Positions 50,235 to 60,409 of a stretch of DNA of 64,000 nucleotides are shown one piece after another. The stretch spans positions 166,532,001 through 166,596,000 of the forward strand of contig JBITNC010000001.1 of assembly GCA_050084985.1 (NCBI GenBank). The letters run 5' to 3'. Positions within the stretch are counted from its first letter, which is position 1. Every line of letters starts with the position of its first letter. This stretch comes from Nageia nagi. Its lineage: Eukaryota; Pinophyta. The notes beneath the pieces were generated by a model. It was not told the origin of the DNA and made no database searches. It saw nothing but the letters and a program-made list of their open reading frames with translations. The translations under genes and the position numbers were made by a program.

Positions 50235-52084
50235 CTAGTATCTCAGCTCATAAATATCCCCTAGCAAAGTATCAATGCTAGGAACCTGTGTAGTAGGAGC
50301 CTCCTCGACTCCGCATGTAACCTTTGGGGTAGCTCCCTCCTCACCTACACCTGTAGCCTCCTCCTCAGGAGCTAACTCCTTAGGAGCATCTACCATAACC
50401 TCCTCACTGGTAGCCTCCTCTCCTGTAGCCTCTACTCCTGTAGGCTCCTTGCCTACCTCTCCCTCTCCTATTGCCACACCCAACTCCTCAATAACCTCGA
50501 TGTGCTGACGAACATGTCGACCCTCCAATCCACCCTCTACGCCATCATGTCCCTCCTCCCACTAGGCCCTAAAGGCCTTAGATACCCCAACATCATCCTC
50601 CCCAATATCATCCTCCAATGATCCCTCCTCTTGAGTAGAATCAGGCTCTGCATAAACCAACGACTGTATACCATCTGCTGAGATAGTGCCCTCATGCTGA
50701 TATGGCACTAATGGTGTAGGCACATCCTGAACTAAGCCAAACTGATGGTGCACTCTCTCAAAATAAAAATACTCCAAAAAATCTACTTGATGACCACTCA
50801 AAATATGTGGCTATCGAATACCAGTAAGCTCAGCTGTAAGCTCTCTCCAGATAAGATACAAGCGATAAGGTCTGAATCTCACTTGATCTGGAATCAAGTG
50901 ACTAATCATGTGGTGATAATAACTCACATCTTGATGAACTCCATCTGATGGGTGAATATAAAAATCATCACACCATCAGACTATGCCAGCCTCGTAATCC
51001 AAGTGGCTACCAAACCCAAGCATCAACAATCCTGGAGGATGAGCCACAGCTATATGCTCATAAGCCCATGCCTGCAAGGTGATAGTAATGGATAAAGAGG
51101 CCCTATGCCCCTAAGAATAAAAGAATAGCTCTCTGTAAATCTAAGCTAATAGTGTAGGTGCCCAAGCATACATTGTACCATGCTGTATCATATCTGCAAT
51201 AATGGGCAATAATGACCATGGAAACCTCCCACTGCTAGTATTGGGGAGAGCATAACACTGTACTAAACCCATCAAGTATGAAAAATAGATTGCCCCTTGT
51301 TGATCCTCCATCCAATACTGGTAGTATCAGATGCCACCTAAGATAATCTCAGAAATAATAGTATTAACCTGAGTGGCCCCATACAAAAAAGAAATAGCAG
51401 GTAAAGCTCCTATTCTATCCACCATAGGCAAAATCCTCTGTCCATGAATAGGGAGTCTATACAATCTATGTATATCCTCCACTGTGATAGTCATTTCCCC
51501 TATCAAAAGATGAAAAGTGCATGTCACTACATCCCATCTATCTAACAACGTAGCTAATAAAGGATACTTCCAATGAATGCGACCCATGTGTGGACCCACT
51601 CCAAAACTAATGGACCTGAAAAAGGTATGATCGGTTGGACCTAGAAGATCTCTACCCTCCTATAGAATCGAGGGATATCTACCTCGAGGCTCAAATATGT
51701 CTCGAACCTATGTAATAATAAAAGTTTAGTTTAAAAAAAAAATGGCATTTCATACTAAAATGCCAATGTTTCTAATAGGTAAGACTCAGTCACCGGCGTT
51801 CGCATTCCAAACGTCGATGACTCTGTCATTCGTTCGGCCTAGGTCGGTAACCGAGGCTGAATTATAAAAAAAATTTCACAAAAATAAAATAAAAGCATGA
51901 TTTACAAATTTTATCTAATAGAAATAATCAAAATAACTTTTAAATGTCATTCACGGTTTCAATTTTGAAATTAAACAGTTAAATTACAAATTATAAATAA
52001 AAAATAGAAAAGAAAGTTATTTCAAAACCCTACCACTTCCCGGATAGGTCGAGAATGTCCAATGGAGCATCTAAGTGGAGGCAT
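50235..52084 (-). pseudogene. Antisense plant mobile domain (PMD) gene with likely intron, inside element D
   Basis: On the strand opposite gag-pol. Proposed exon 1 is 52084-52034 (MPPLRCSIGHSRPIREV). The intron is 52033-51708 (GTAGGG...ACATAG, 326 bp). Exon 2 from 51707 continues in frame as VRDIFEPRGRYPSIL. Then follow DHTFFRSISFGVGPHMGRIH, DRWDVVTCTFHLLIGEMTIT and VEDIHRLYRLPIHG, the signature of the plant mobile domain (PF10536 type). PMD proteins occur in host silencing factors (MAIL1/MAIN) and within DNA and LTR transposons. The domain extends to about 50800; an acidic Glu/Gly/Ala/Pro tail follows. Exon 2 keeps one frame for 1.47 kb with about eight nonsense codons, all TAG or TGA, so it is now a pseudogene. 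Confidence 0.82.
51708..52033 (-). other. Candidate intron of the antisense PMD gene
   Basis: Donor GAAGTG/GTAGGG and acceptor ATTATTACATAG/GTTCGAG are present. The insert is AT-rich, and removing it joins two frames into the expected PMD N-terminus. It also contains a CpG mini-repeat patch (51785-51850). Confidence 0.55.
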
Positions 52085-52204
52085 GGTGATTGTAACGAAT
52101 ATCAATAGTTGGAAATCAATGAAATCGTAATGGAAACTGGTTCTGGCAGACAATGAGAGTAACAACTAAAAAGAAATGAATAAGAAAAAGTTAAAACTTT
52201 TTCT

Positions 52205-52320
52205 TTTTGAAACATCGATGACTTGAAGATGGACACTGATGACTGTCACTAAACACCGATGACTTGAAGATGGATGCTGATGACTGTCACTAAACACCGA
52301 TGATTGGAAGTAAAACACTA
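52205..52320. repeat. CpG mini-repeat array upstream of the PMD gene
   Basis: CACCGATGACTTGAAGATGG units alternate with ATGCTGATGACTGTCACTAA, about 47 bp per pair, three repeats. It is the same motif family as in the LTR and leader, here just 5' of the antisense gene. Confidence 0.78.
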
Positions 52321-52439
52321 CGTTTATGAATAGTCACGAGAATATTAAAAATTTTTCAAAATAACCTTAAATTGGTCAAGAAAATCAAAAAATGATAAAA
52401 TGCGATGAGTCATTTACCACATGAGATCATCACAAAACC

Positions 52440-52695
52440 CATTCTACTGGGTCAAAAGCAGAGAAAAATGAAAGATGACTTGTATATACAAAACAAGCTT
52501 CTTATCACATACTCACTTCAGCATGCAGAGACAAACTAGAGTCTTGTCACGCAACTACCATAAATAGCACACAGTATGGAGATTGACATAAGTGTAATTT
52601 GATGTATTACAATATCATTTTCATAATGTATCAATTGCAAAAGTAAAAAAAAAATCATATTCAGCCATGGCAAGGGCTATCCTCATGACAACACC
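52440..52695. repeat. 3'-region segment of D, inverted relative to 54105-54540
   Basis: The segment contains GAGTCTTGTCACGCAACTAC, CATAAATAGCACACAGTATGG and CTATCCTCATGACAACAC. The reverse complement is found twice in the 3' region of F. Relative to each element's gag it has the same orientation, which shows that D and F are one family in opposite orientation. It ends exactly at the LTR of F. Confidence 0.82.
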
Positions 52696-53546
52696 TGTTG
52701 CAATGAAAATTGAGCTGGAATGTAGAATAACATAAAATAAAAATTATTCTTCAATCTTCACTGAACCTCAAATTATATAACATAGATATACATGTTGTAA
52801 TTGCAAAATGATATTCAATCTCAGTTCAAACTACAATTTGCCCTTAGAAGGGACTTTTACAAATGTTATGTGCCAAAATAAGAGTATTAGATCTTCATTG
52901 TTTTTGAGTTGCTTGCTTCTTCCCTTGATATGAGCAACCTGTAAATCCTACACACATGCAAGAGACAATAACATCAAAGCATCTATGTATGATAATGTAT
53001 TAAATTGAAACTAGCATAAAACAATAAAATATATAAGCTCACAAGATTTTGGCAGCATTACCCTACTTCAAAATTGGGTTCAATTCCTCCCCATATTGCT
53101 TTGTATTAGCTTGTATTTATAGATTTTGGATGAGATGTTTCAAGGCTGGTAAGAGGAAGTGAATATCCACCGTAGGTCGTAATTGACCCCCTCTATCCAC
53201 CTCATCTTGAAGAAATGAAACATTTCAACTTTCTCTAGCTATTTTGGTGTCTTTTCAGCTGTTACAGAGTTGCTGGCATTTGGAAATCAAATGCCAGCGA
53301 TTGGATCAAAACGTCGACGTTTCAAGGCGAATGCTGGTGACTGGTTAGCAGTTTTATAACAATATTAAAATGGCCGTCAAATAGTCAATTTTTATTCGAA
53401 AAGGGGTCATGTGACCACTCATTTTGCATGTACTCGATGAGAGCTATCCAATAATGGAGTTTTCAGGCTTATTTGAGGCTTGTAAAAAGAGTTATGATTA
53501 GTTTAATGTTCACTAGTTAAAAAGGGGACATTTTTAGGTGTCTACA
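52696..53546 (-). repeat. 3' LTR of element F (851 bp)
   Basis: The minus strand begins TGTAGACACC at 53546 and ends TTGCAACA at 52696. The TATA box (CTATAAATACAAG) is near 53125-53113 on the minus strand, with a CpG mini-repeat cluster upstream at about 53272-53345. It is homologous to the LTR of D. Confidence 0.93.
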
Positions 53547-53560
53547 TTTTGCCCCTTTTT
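53547..53560 (-). promoter_or_regulatory. Polypurine tract of element F
   Basis: The minus strand AAAAAGGGGCAAAA abuts the LTR start. Confidence 0.88.
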
Positions 53561-54164
53561 GAAATTATCAACTGAACATATGTGGTTGATGATTTCAAAA
53601 ACATAGAATGAGAAGCTTTGTTACTTGATTGTTTATTGTTGCCCTTTTATGATATAAGTTTTGACTCAATTTCTTAAATGAATCAAAATTTTGATTTATC
53701 AAATTATGATAAAATGTGTTTTCATTTTACATTTGATGTAGTTTTGAAAACAAATCTTAATATACCTCAAAAGTGACTATTTTCGGTATGACAATGTGTT
53801 GAGCTTGTGTGACAGCTAGATGACATTTTTGTTATGTCGTTCTGCATGTCTAAGCGCACATGTACCGTATAAGTCCCCTTTAGTATATGGGTTTGGATGG
53901 TGTTGCCTTTTGTCCTAACAACGGGGTTTCAAAATGATCTCCTGTAACAATGATACATCACATTTTATCTCCTTTGATATTTGTAAATGTTCATGATATT
54001 TTTAAGAAATATCATCAAAATCTTTTCGTATAAAGCTTAAGATCTTTTAGTAGGATATAATTATAGCTTCTCTAAATCAAAACTTGTTATTCATACATAT
54101 TTCATCATCCAGTGTTGTCATGAGGATAGCCTTTGCCATAAATAAATATGATTTTTTAACTTTT

Positions 54165-54480
54165 GCAATTGATACATTTTGAAAATGATACTGTAATACA
54201 TCAAAACTACACTTGTGTCCATCTACATACTGTGTGCTATTTATGGTGGTTGCATGACAAGACTCTAGCTTGTCTCTGCATACTGAAGCGAGTATGTGAT
54301 GATAAGCTTATTTGATGTATACAATTTTGAGGTAGTGATGTTGTATATCAAAACTTCACTTGTGTTTATCTCCATACTGTATGCTATTTATAGCAGTTAC
54401 GTGACAAGACTCTAGTTTGTCTTCGCATGCCGAAGCGAGTATGTGATAGGAAGCTTGTTTTGTATATACAAGTCATCTTT
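54165..54480. repeat. Tandem duplication, ~145-bp unit, in the F 3' region
   Basis: GACAAGACTCTAG occurs at about 54257 and 54402. Each copy runs from ATCAAAAC..CACTTGTG to CGAAGCGAGTATGTGAT. It is homologous to the single copy in D at 52495-52610. Confidence 0.82.
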
Positions 54481-56329
54481 CATTTTTCTCTGCTTTTGAC
54501 CCAGCAGAATAGGTTTCGTGATGATCTTTTGCATAAGTCTTTTAGAATCATATTGAGCATAAATATCTTATTTTAGGTTATAGGCAATCCTAATTACCTT
54601 AACTGTGAGTAAACATATAACTTTCGATTTTCTAATTAACAATGTTTTGGGCATATTTTAAAAGAAATGTAGTCATAGTATTATTATGTGATCATGAGCT
54701 TACTATGTGATTATGGTGCTTTTCTTAACATTATGACCCCTTTTGAACTGACTAATGATGTCAGTGATGATGATGATAGAATGTTCAAAAAACTAATACA
54801 TATTAGCTAGTGAACAAGTAAGATGAATATATGAATGATTCTAACCTTATTGTTTCAATCATTTATAGGTGAACATAAGGTTATTTTAGGTCATGGGAAG
54901 TTGTATTTATCCCAATTATCCAAGTATGATTTCTTGAGCTTTGCAATTGAAGTATTTTGAACACACGTTGGTTGTGCACCAAATAGGTACTAAAGGCTTG
55001 TTCCCATATATCATTACATGGGTGTCTTGTGTTTATCACAAGGAAATATATGGAGCCGAGTCAAGTATATGACATGAAGTGCCCTTTGTGTGCACTGATT
55101 TGAATTTTGATTATTATGTTATTACTCTAGAAGAATATGTTTTACAAAAATCATTGGAATCATGTTTTTTGATGATTAGGGTTTCTTGAATACGTATAAC
55201 AATAAGTGATGACTAAACATGCATAACATGACATATGATTTGAACTAGGAAGTTCATGATTCATTGTAAGATCATAAATAATAAATGGTGTTTGTCTTAT
55301 CAAGGATTTATGATGAAATTATTTATGATCGAGTTTGCATGTTTATTGCATGATGTGGTGAGCAAACATAGTCGTGTATCTTAAGAAGATACAAACAAAC
55401 TAATATGTTATCATTGTAGACTTATACAAATACCACTAGGTTAATAAGTAGGTGATAATATACTTGAGGTTGGTAAGTGGTTAAGTCAAGACTCGTACAC
55501 TTGAGTTTATCAACTTATGTATGAATATTTTAAATCTTGATTTTGTTGGTTGATGGTAGAGGCAAATGATTTGCTTTGGGTCATGGACAATCATAGTTGC
55601 CCCAAGTTATGATCAAACATAAACTTTTGAATTTTCGCAATCAAAGTATTTTGAAAATAGTTTCTACATTTTACTAAGTACTCATGCTTGTCTACAACAC
55701 GCTATTTTATGGAACACTGTATTCCATAGGCCTTATGCCATTAGCATGTATGTGATGTGGAGTCTTTTCAAAGTAGATAACATTTTAATGTTTGATAATT
55801 CTGCTATTTGCCCTAGCAGAATGGGTTTCATTATCATTTCTTGCAAAAATCATTAGAAATATGTCTTTCCATGATTGAGGTTTTTTGTTGAACATGACTT
55901 GAAAACAAGACAAATGCATTCTACCTCATTTATCTAGATGGTGATACAAAATCAAGTTTGCTACAAAGATCGACATAATGATAGATGATATATATTATGT
56001 ATTTTGTTATTCATTCTTAAGAAATTTAAAAGCATGATTATTAAACTTTAATCATGAACTTACTTTGATGTGCCACACATTGATGGTGTATCTCAAGGTT
56101 GAATAAGTGTTTCGATTATTGTTATCAGTTTTATTGTTATTTCAATCATCAATGTTGATTTTGATATTATTAAATATTTTCAAATTTAAGGATAATGATT
56201 TGAAAAATTGTAGTATTAGATTGTATCATTTATCAAACTTGGCTACTATTACTTTTTATTTTATGATAACATGTACAAAAGGATATGGAATAAGATGTAG
56301 CACACATTCAATTTATGGGTAGATGATAA

Positions 56330-56710
56330 TGAATGGGAAGGGAAGAAGAACATCGACTTCCAATTCAAAGGGAAGAGCAATTTCTTACTCTCGATCCCAA
56401 GGAATGATGGAAGTTTTTTAACGATGTTCTAAGGGGTTGACATGGATGGGATATGATAGGAAAAGAACATTGACTTCCAATTTAATGGGAAGAATAATTT
56501 CTTATTCTCGATCCCAAAGGATAATGGAAGCTATAAAATTTAACAATGTTCTAGGATTGACTTTTATCAATCTACTAAGGGCAGTTTCTTGCTTAAACTT
56601 GTGGATAAGAATAGAAGCAAAAGGTTTTAACAACAACAATGTTGGCTCCCATATTAATGGGGAGAGCAATTACTCGCTCTTTTTCTCAAATAATATGGAA
56701 GCACCTCCAA
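56330..56710. repeat. Minisatellite in the F 3' region
   Basis: Three diverged copies of ~110-130 bp share ACTTCCAATTTAATGGGAAG, then AATTTCTTATTCTCGATCCC, then GGATAATGGAAG. Confidence 0.7.
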
Positions 56711-57884
56711 TTTAATAATCGGTAAAGATGGATTAGGAAATATATGGATGTTGGATAATAAAATGTGAAAGTTGGTATAATGTAATGTGTATGGGGTGGT
56801 GGTGGATGTTAACATGAAAGTAGTATAACAAATGAATAGACATAGGATGTATTGAGTATTTAGAGAGATAAACTAATCAACTCATCAAGGCATTGATAAA
56901 TAGAAGTGTAATATTAATTACTATGTAATAATAAATAGTATGGGATGGAGACATGGGATGATGAAGAAATGTAATGATCATAATATTCAAGTTGACCATA
57001 TTAACCAATCACCATTAGATTTTTTCTTCTTTAGATGATATAAAACAAAGTCATGATGTTCTCAAGAATTATCATAGACTCATGTGTGTGCAATGATGTT
57101 CATTTCCATTTCTAGACAATCTCAAACTAAATGTCACAAGAGCATAAAATATATAAGCTAGTTCATCCATATGAAATGTACAGAGGTCCATAGGAAAGAA
57201 GGTCGCTAACCAATATGGACATGTCGCCACTCGTAAGGTATGCCCCATTGCCAGACAGGCATCCATAGCCCCAATGAGGATTAACCCCTCGATCTCACTA
57301 CAACCCAAGAATCATTGTAGCACTTTCTTTTTTTTTTTCTTTTTTTTTCATTTCTTTTATTTTTTTTTCATAAAACTATCAAATGATTCTTGGGTTCGAG
57401 ATGAAGTGAATAATAGGATGAACATGTAATACTTTTGCTCGAAATCATGCTCTTGTAACACCTCATTCTTGACTGTTGTAAGATTATTTAAATGTGAAAA
57501 TGTGTGTGAGTCCGTAATAACCTTAAGTGTATCATAGTCATGTTTGTTTATCATCCAAAGTTTCAAGAATTTCATGATGAAGGTTGGTAAAGTCAATAAG
57601 AATATTAATTTCATAAACTATTTCTTTTACAATAAGTATTAAACATATTTGTATAATGGTATGGAAGTGATCATGGATAATGTATAGTATATATGCCTTG
57701 ATGAATTGTTATAATATAATCTAATACTCAAATATTCCAACATAATGGAAGATGAATATGAGGTGAAAAAGGGGAAGACATGGAAATGCAATAAACATAT
57801 TATAACCTATTTCAAAATCAGATATGATCATTTTAGTTTTTAATCATATTTTTATGTTTGTGTGATTTCTAAACCACGAGGAGA

Positions 57885-58360
57885 TCAAAAGTAAGATAGG
57901 GGATGACTGCCCCAATGTGAACGATGTGAAGGAGATTGAATATCCTTATGCAAATAACACAATTCATCATTATTTAATTGTGTGGAATGTATATATGTAT
58001 TTTGTAGATGATGTAAATTGTTATCTATCAATAAAGGTATATCTACTTCAAACCGTCTATCATCCATCAAATCATGAAGGGCATGATTTAATTGGTGGTA
58101 ATGTTTAGTATTATGCCCCAAGTGATGATGATAAACATGATGTCCATACTTATCATATTTTATTGACTTAGGCTTTAGGTTTTCTTTTATTATATGATCT
58201 ACCACCGTCTTAGGTTGTTTTGATGATTGCATTTCATCAATGTAATGATCTTTGGATTTTAATTTCCATCTCATATCTTTATGATTATGCACTTGCCTAG
58301 CAAAGGTGGATGATGATTTCCCCTTTGAATTTTGCATAGGAGGTTTCATTTTCGATGATT
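57885..58360 (-). pseudogene. Second gag-tail-like fragment after protease of F
   Basis: The protease tail (VPSTFHGCLKYIHEGVLHCV, from 58469) runs in the same open frame into sequence unlike D. It ends with HHLGHNTKHYHQLNHALHDL, then DDRRFEVD and NLHHLQN. This resembles the end of gag: in D, KGH-TNKC, HKIQDLIDSRKIDVD, NLGIYQNPL; in E, GYNTNRC, HEIQDLIYSGK. The final knuckle Cys is Tyr. It looks like a displaced copy of a gag C-terminus brought in by template switching, standing where RT should begin. The frame stops at 57885. Confidence 0.6.
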
Positions 58361-58432
58361 TTGTAATATTATAATGTGAGTATGGATTTTCATCTCTTCG
58401 TACACAATGGAGTACTCCCTCATGGATGTATT

Positions 58433-60319
58433 TTAGACAACCATGAAATGTAGAGGGGACACATTCCATTTCTTGAATGGTCTACCTAAAAGAATATTAT
58501 ATTGTTCAATGTTTCCTTCGATGATATATAATGATGTTTGTATCGTCTTACATCCAATGGTGATGGGTAACACTATTGATCCTATTGTTGAACATAAGGC
58601 ATTATTAAATGCTTTTATTTGTAATAATGGTAAAGAAATATGAGAGAAAGGAAGATTCAATATGTGATATGCTGATGTAGATATGATATTGACATCTGAC
58701 CCTTCATCTATTAATATCCTCTTAACAATTTTACCATTTACTTTACCGATGACATGGAGAGGTGGATCTAACCCTTGAGGCCCCTTGTTTGATTGTCTCT
58801 CATGATCATAAAAAGAAATTATAGGTTGATTACTTGGATTCTAGGTGGGTGTCACTTGACTGTAATTAGGTACAATAGATACTGTATTTACTTGATATGA
58901 AAGAAGTGAGTCTTGATAATTTTCTAAATTTTGATCTGAAATAGAAGTATGGTCTTCAACTTCCAAGTCATTATCTTTGATTGAATTTAGAGTTCTATTT
59001 CTCAATGCTAGACAATTTTTTGTACTATGACCCCTTTGATGGTGATAATTACAATACTCATTTTTGTTATATTTTTCTTTTCTTGTAATTTTTATTTCAC
59101 CATATTCAATTTTGACCTTCTCAATTATAACTGCTTGAGCAATAACTTCTTCGAGAGTATTATATCGTTGGACTTGTAATATAGTAGCTATAGGCCTTAA
59201 ATAGTTTTGACTAAATAATTTAACTAACTCCTCCTGAGGTAAGGTATAGGGCATGCGATAGAGTATATCCCTCCATCATGAAACAAAGTCAATGATTGAT
59301 TCATTCTGAGATTGTTTCAGTTCTACAAGATCTGTAATAGAATATTCCTCTTTGATATAAATCCTAAAATTTTGTAAGAACAAGTCTGCCAATTGAGTAA
59401 ATGAATAAATACTATGTCGTGGCAAATTATTATACCATTCCAAGGCTTGAGCTGCAAGCATCATGGGGAATAAACATAGCATCAAGTCCTCATCATTAGA
59501 AATTAGGTAATTTGAAAACTTAAACCACCTTAAATGTTCCTTAGGATCCTCATTTCTTGTAAAAGGAATTATCTTAGGTATTTCAAAGTTGTAAGGTAAT
59601 TTTTTCTTAGGGACACTTGGATGTATGGGTTCATTGCAAATATTATCATATGTCAACTTCTAGAACCTTGATATGTTCATTTCTTTATTCATGAAATCTT
59701 CTAATTCTTCATCTGTCCAACTACCCTGAGGATGTTTTCGGTATCTTCTATGATTGGTGTTTCTTTTTGACTTTAGGTCTGAATTATAAGATTCATCATC
59801 AGAAGGAGATCTTGATAATGATGATGAAGATGATAGTGATGGAAGATTAGAAGGTAAATGATGCCCTTGTATTGGATTTCTAAGAGTTGTAGATGGTTGT
59901 ACTTTATTTTTTTGAGACTTCTCGTGAAATAACCAACTATCTCGAACTTCTTGTTTTACCTTATCAAAAATTTGTTGTTGTTTGTCAAGCTCTTGCTTTT
60001 CTTTTCTTTTGAGTTCTATATTCTTTTCCTTAAGTTTGGCTTCCTCTTCTAACTTACTTTGAACATCTTCATATCTTTTACTAAAGTTTATAGTTTCTTC
60101 ACAATCTCTCTCTATGTGTTTTCTCTTTGCCTCCAACTCCGCGAAAGAGGGTATCTCTCCTACCCTGAATTGTTTAGCTAAAGCTTTTCTACATTTTTCT
60201 TGCGATGAGGGTTTATCACAGGCATAAGGATCATAGAAGAATTTGTTTGAGATCTTACATTGAGGAGTTGTTTGCGAGGTTCTTACTGAATACAAGGTCA
60301 TTCTATTAAAATCTTCCAT
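58433..60319 (-). pseudogene. gag: Gag and protease of element F
   Basis: One frame from 60319 to 58433 without frameshift, broken by TAG 59660, TGA 59276 and TAG 58841. It contains GEIPSFAELEAKRKHIER, a Lys/Glu coiled coil, a Ser-rich patch, IHPSVPKKKLPYNFEIPKI, the capsid core (NEDPKEHLRWF, FPMMLAAQALEWYN, HSIYSFTQLADLFLQNFRIY), PQEELVKLFSQNYLRP, and an intact knuckle C-N-Y-H-x4-GH-S-TKNC (near 59010-59050). The protease loop I-D-E-G-S-D-V-N-I-I is near 58690. It ends QYNILLGRPF before a frameshift near 58475. It supplies particle proteins; a few readthroughs or reversions short of open. Confidence 0.87.
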
Positions 60320-60409
60320 ACAAGACTTAGCCCTATGAAGTGTTTTTTGATAGGTGGGGTCAGTTATCCTAGCTTATGAAGAGGGGCTTTGAGGTTGATA
60401 ATCTAAACT

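Larger units (their letters stand above)
38261..52695 (+). mobile_element. Ty3/gypsy Tat-like element D with extra ORFs, 3' end displaced
   Basis: In order: 5' LTR 38261-39106, primer site, repeat-rich leader, gag from 40930, protease, linker, integrase (to 46938), an extra sense ORF (47021-48265), untranslated sequence, an antisense plant-mobile-domain gene (52084-50235) and 3' region to 52695. There element F is inserted in the opposite orientation. Membership of 49-52.7 kb is supported because 52440-52695, read on plus, matches the 3' region of F read on minus (54540 to 54105). RT and RNase H are absent. At 14.4 kb without the 3' LTR it is large, as Tat/Ogre elements often are. The candidate target duplication is CTTAG (38256-38260). 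Confidence 0.8.
53561..57880 (-). other. Repeat-rich 3' untranslated region of F
   Basis: About 4.3 kb with no coding block. It contains a 145-bp tandem duplication (54165-54480) and looser copies of the same module near 53880 and 55660-55830 (GCAGAATGGGTTTC). It also has a minisatellite of CCAATTTAATGGGAAGA / TTCTCGATCCCAAAGG / ATAATGGAAG units at 56330-56710 and a T/A-rich spacer near 57325-57370. Tat/Ogre elements are known for variable 3' tandem repeats. RT and integrase, expected here in a full element, are absent. Confidence 0.7.

Noticed and set aside
50275-50508. Plus-strand Ser/Thr/Pro/Ala-rich frame
   Set aside because: It is the complement of the acidic Glu/Gly/Ala tail of the antisense PMD protein; low-complexity shadow.
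52440-54540. Large inverted repeat around the F 3' LTR that could suggest a hairpin or foldback element
   Set aside because: It is explained by two members of one family in opposite orientation, one inserted in the other.
57072-57308. 78-codon minus-strand frame in the F 3' region
   Set aside because: No similarity to RT, integrase or the extra ORF of D; lies in non-coding repeat territory.
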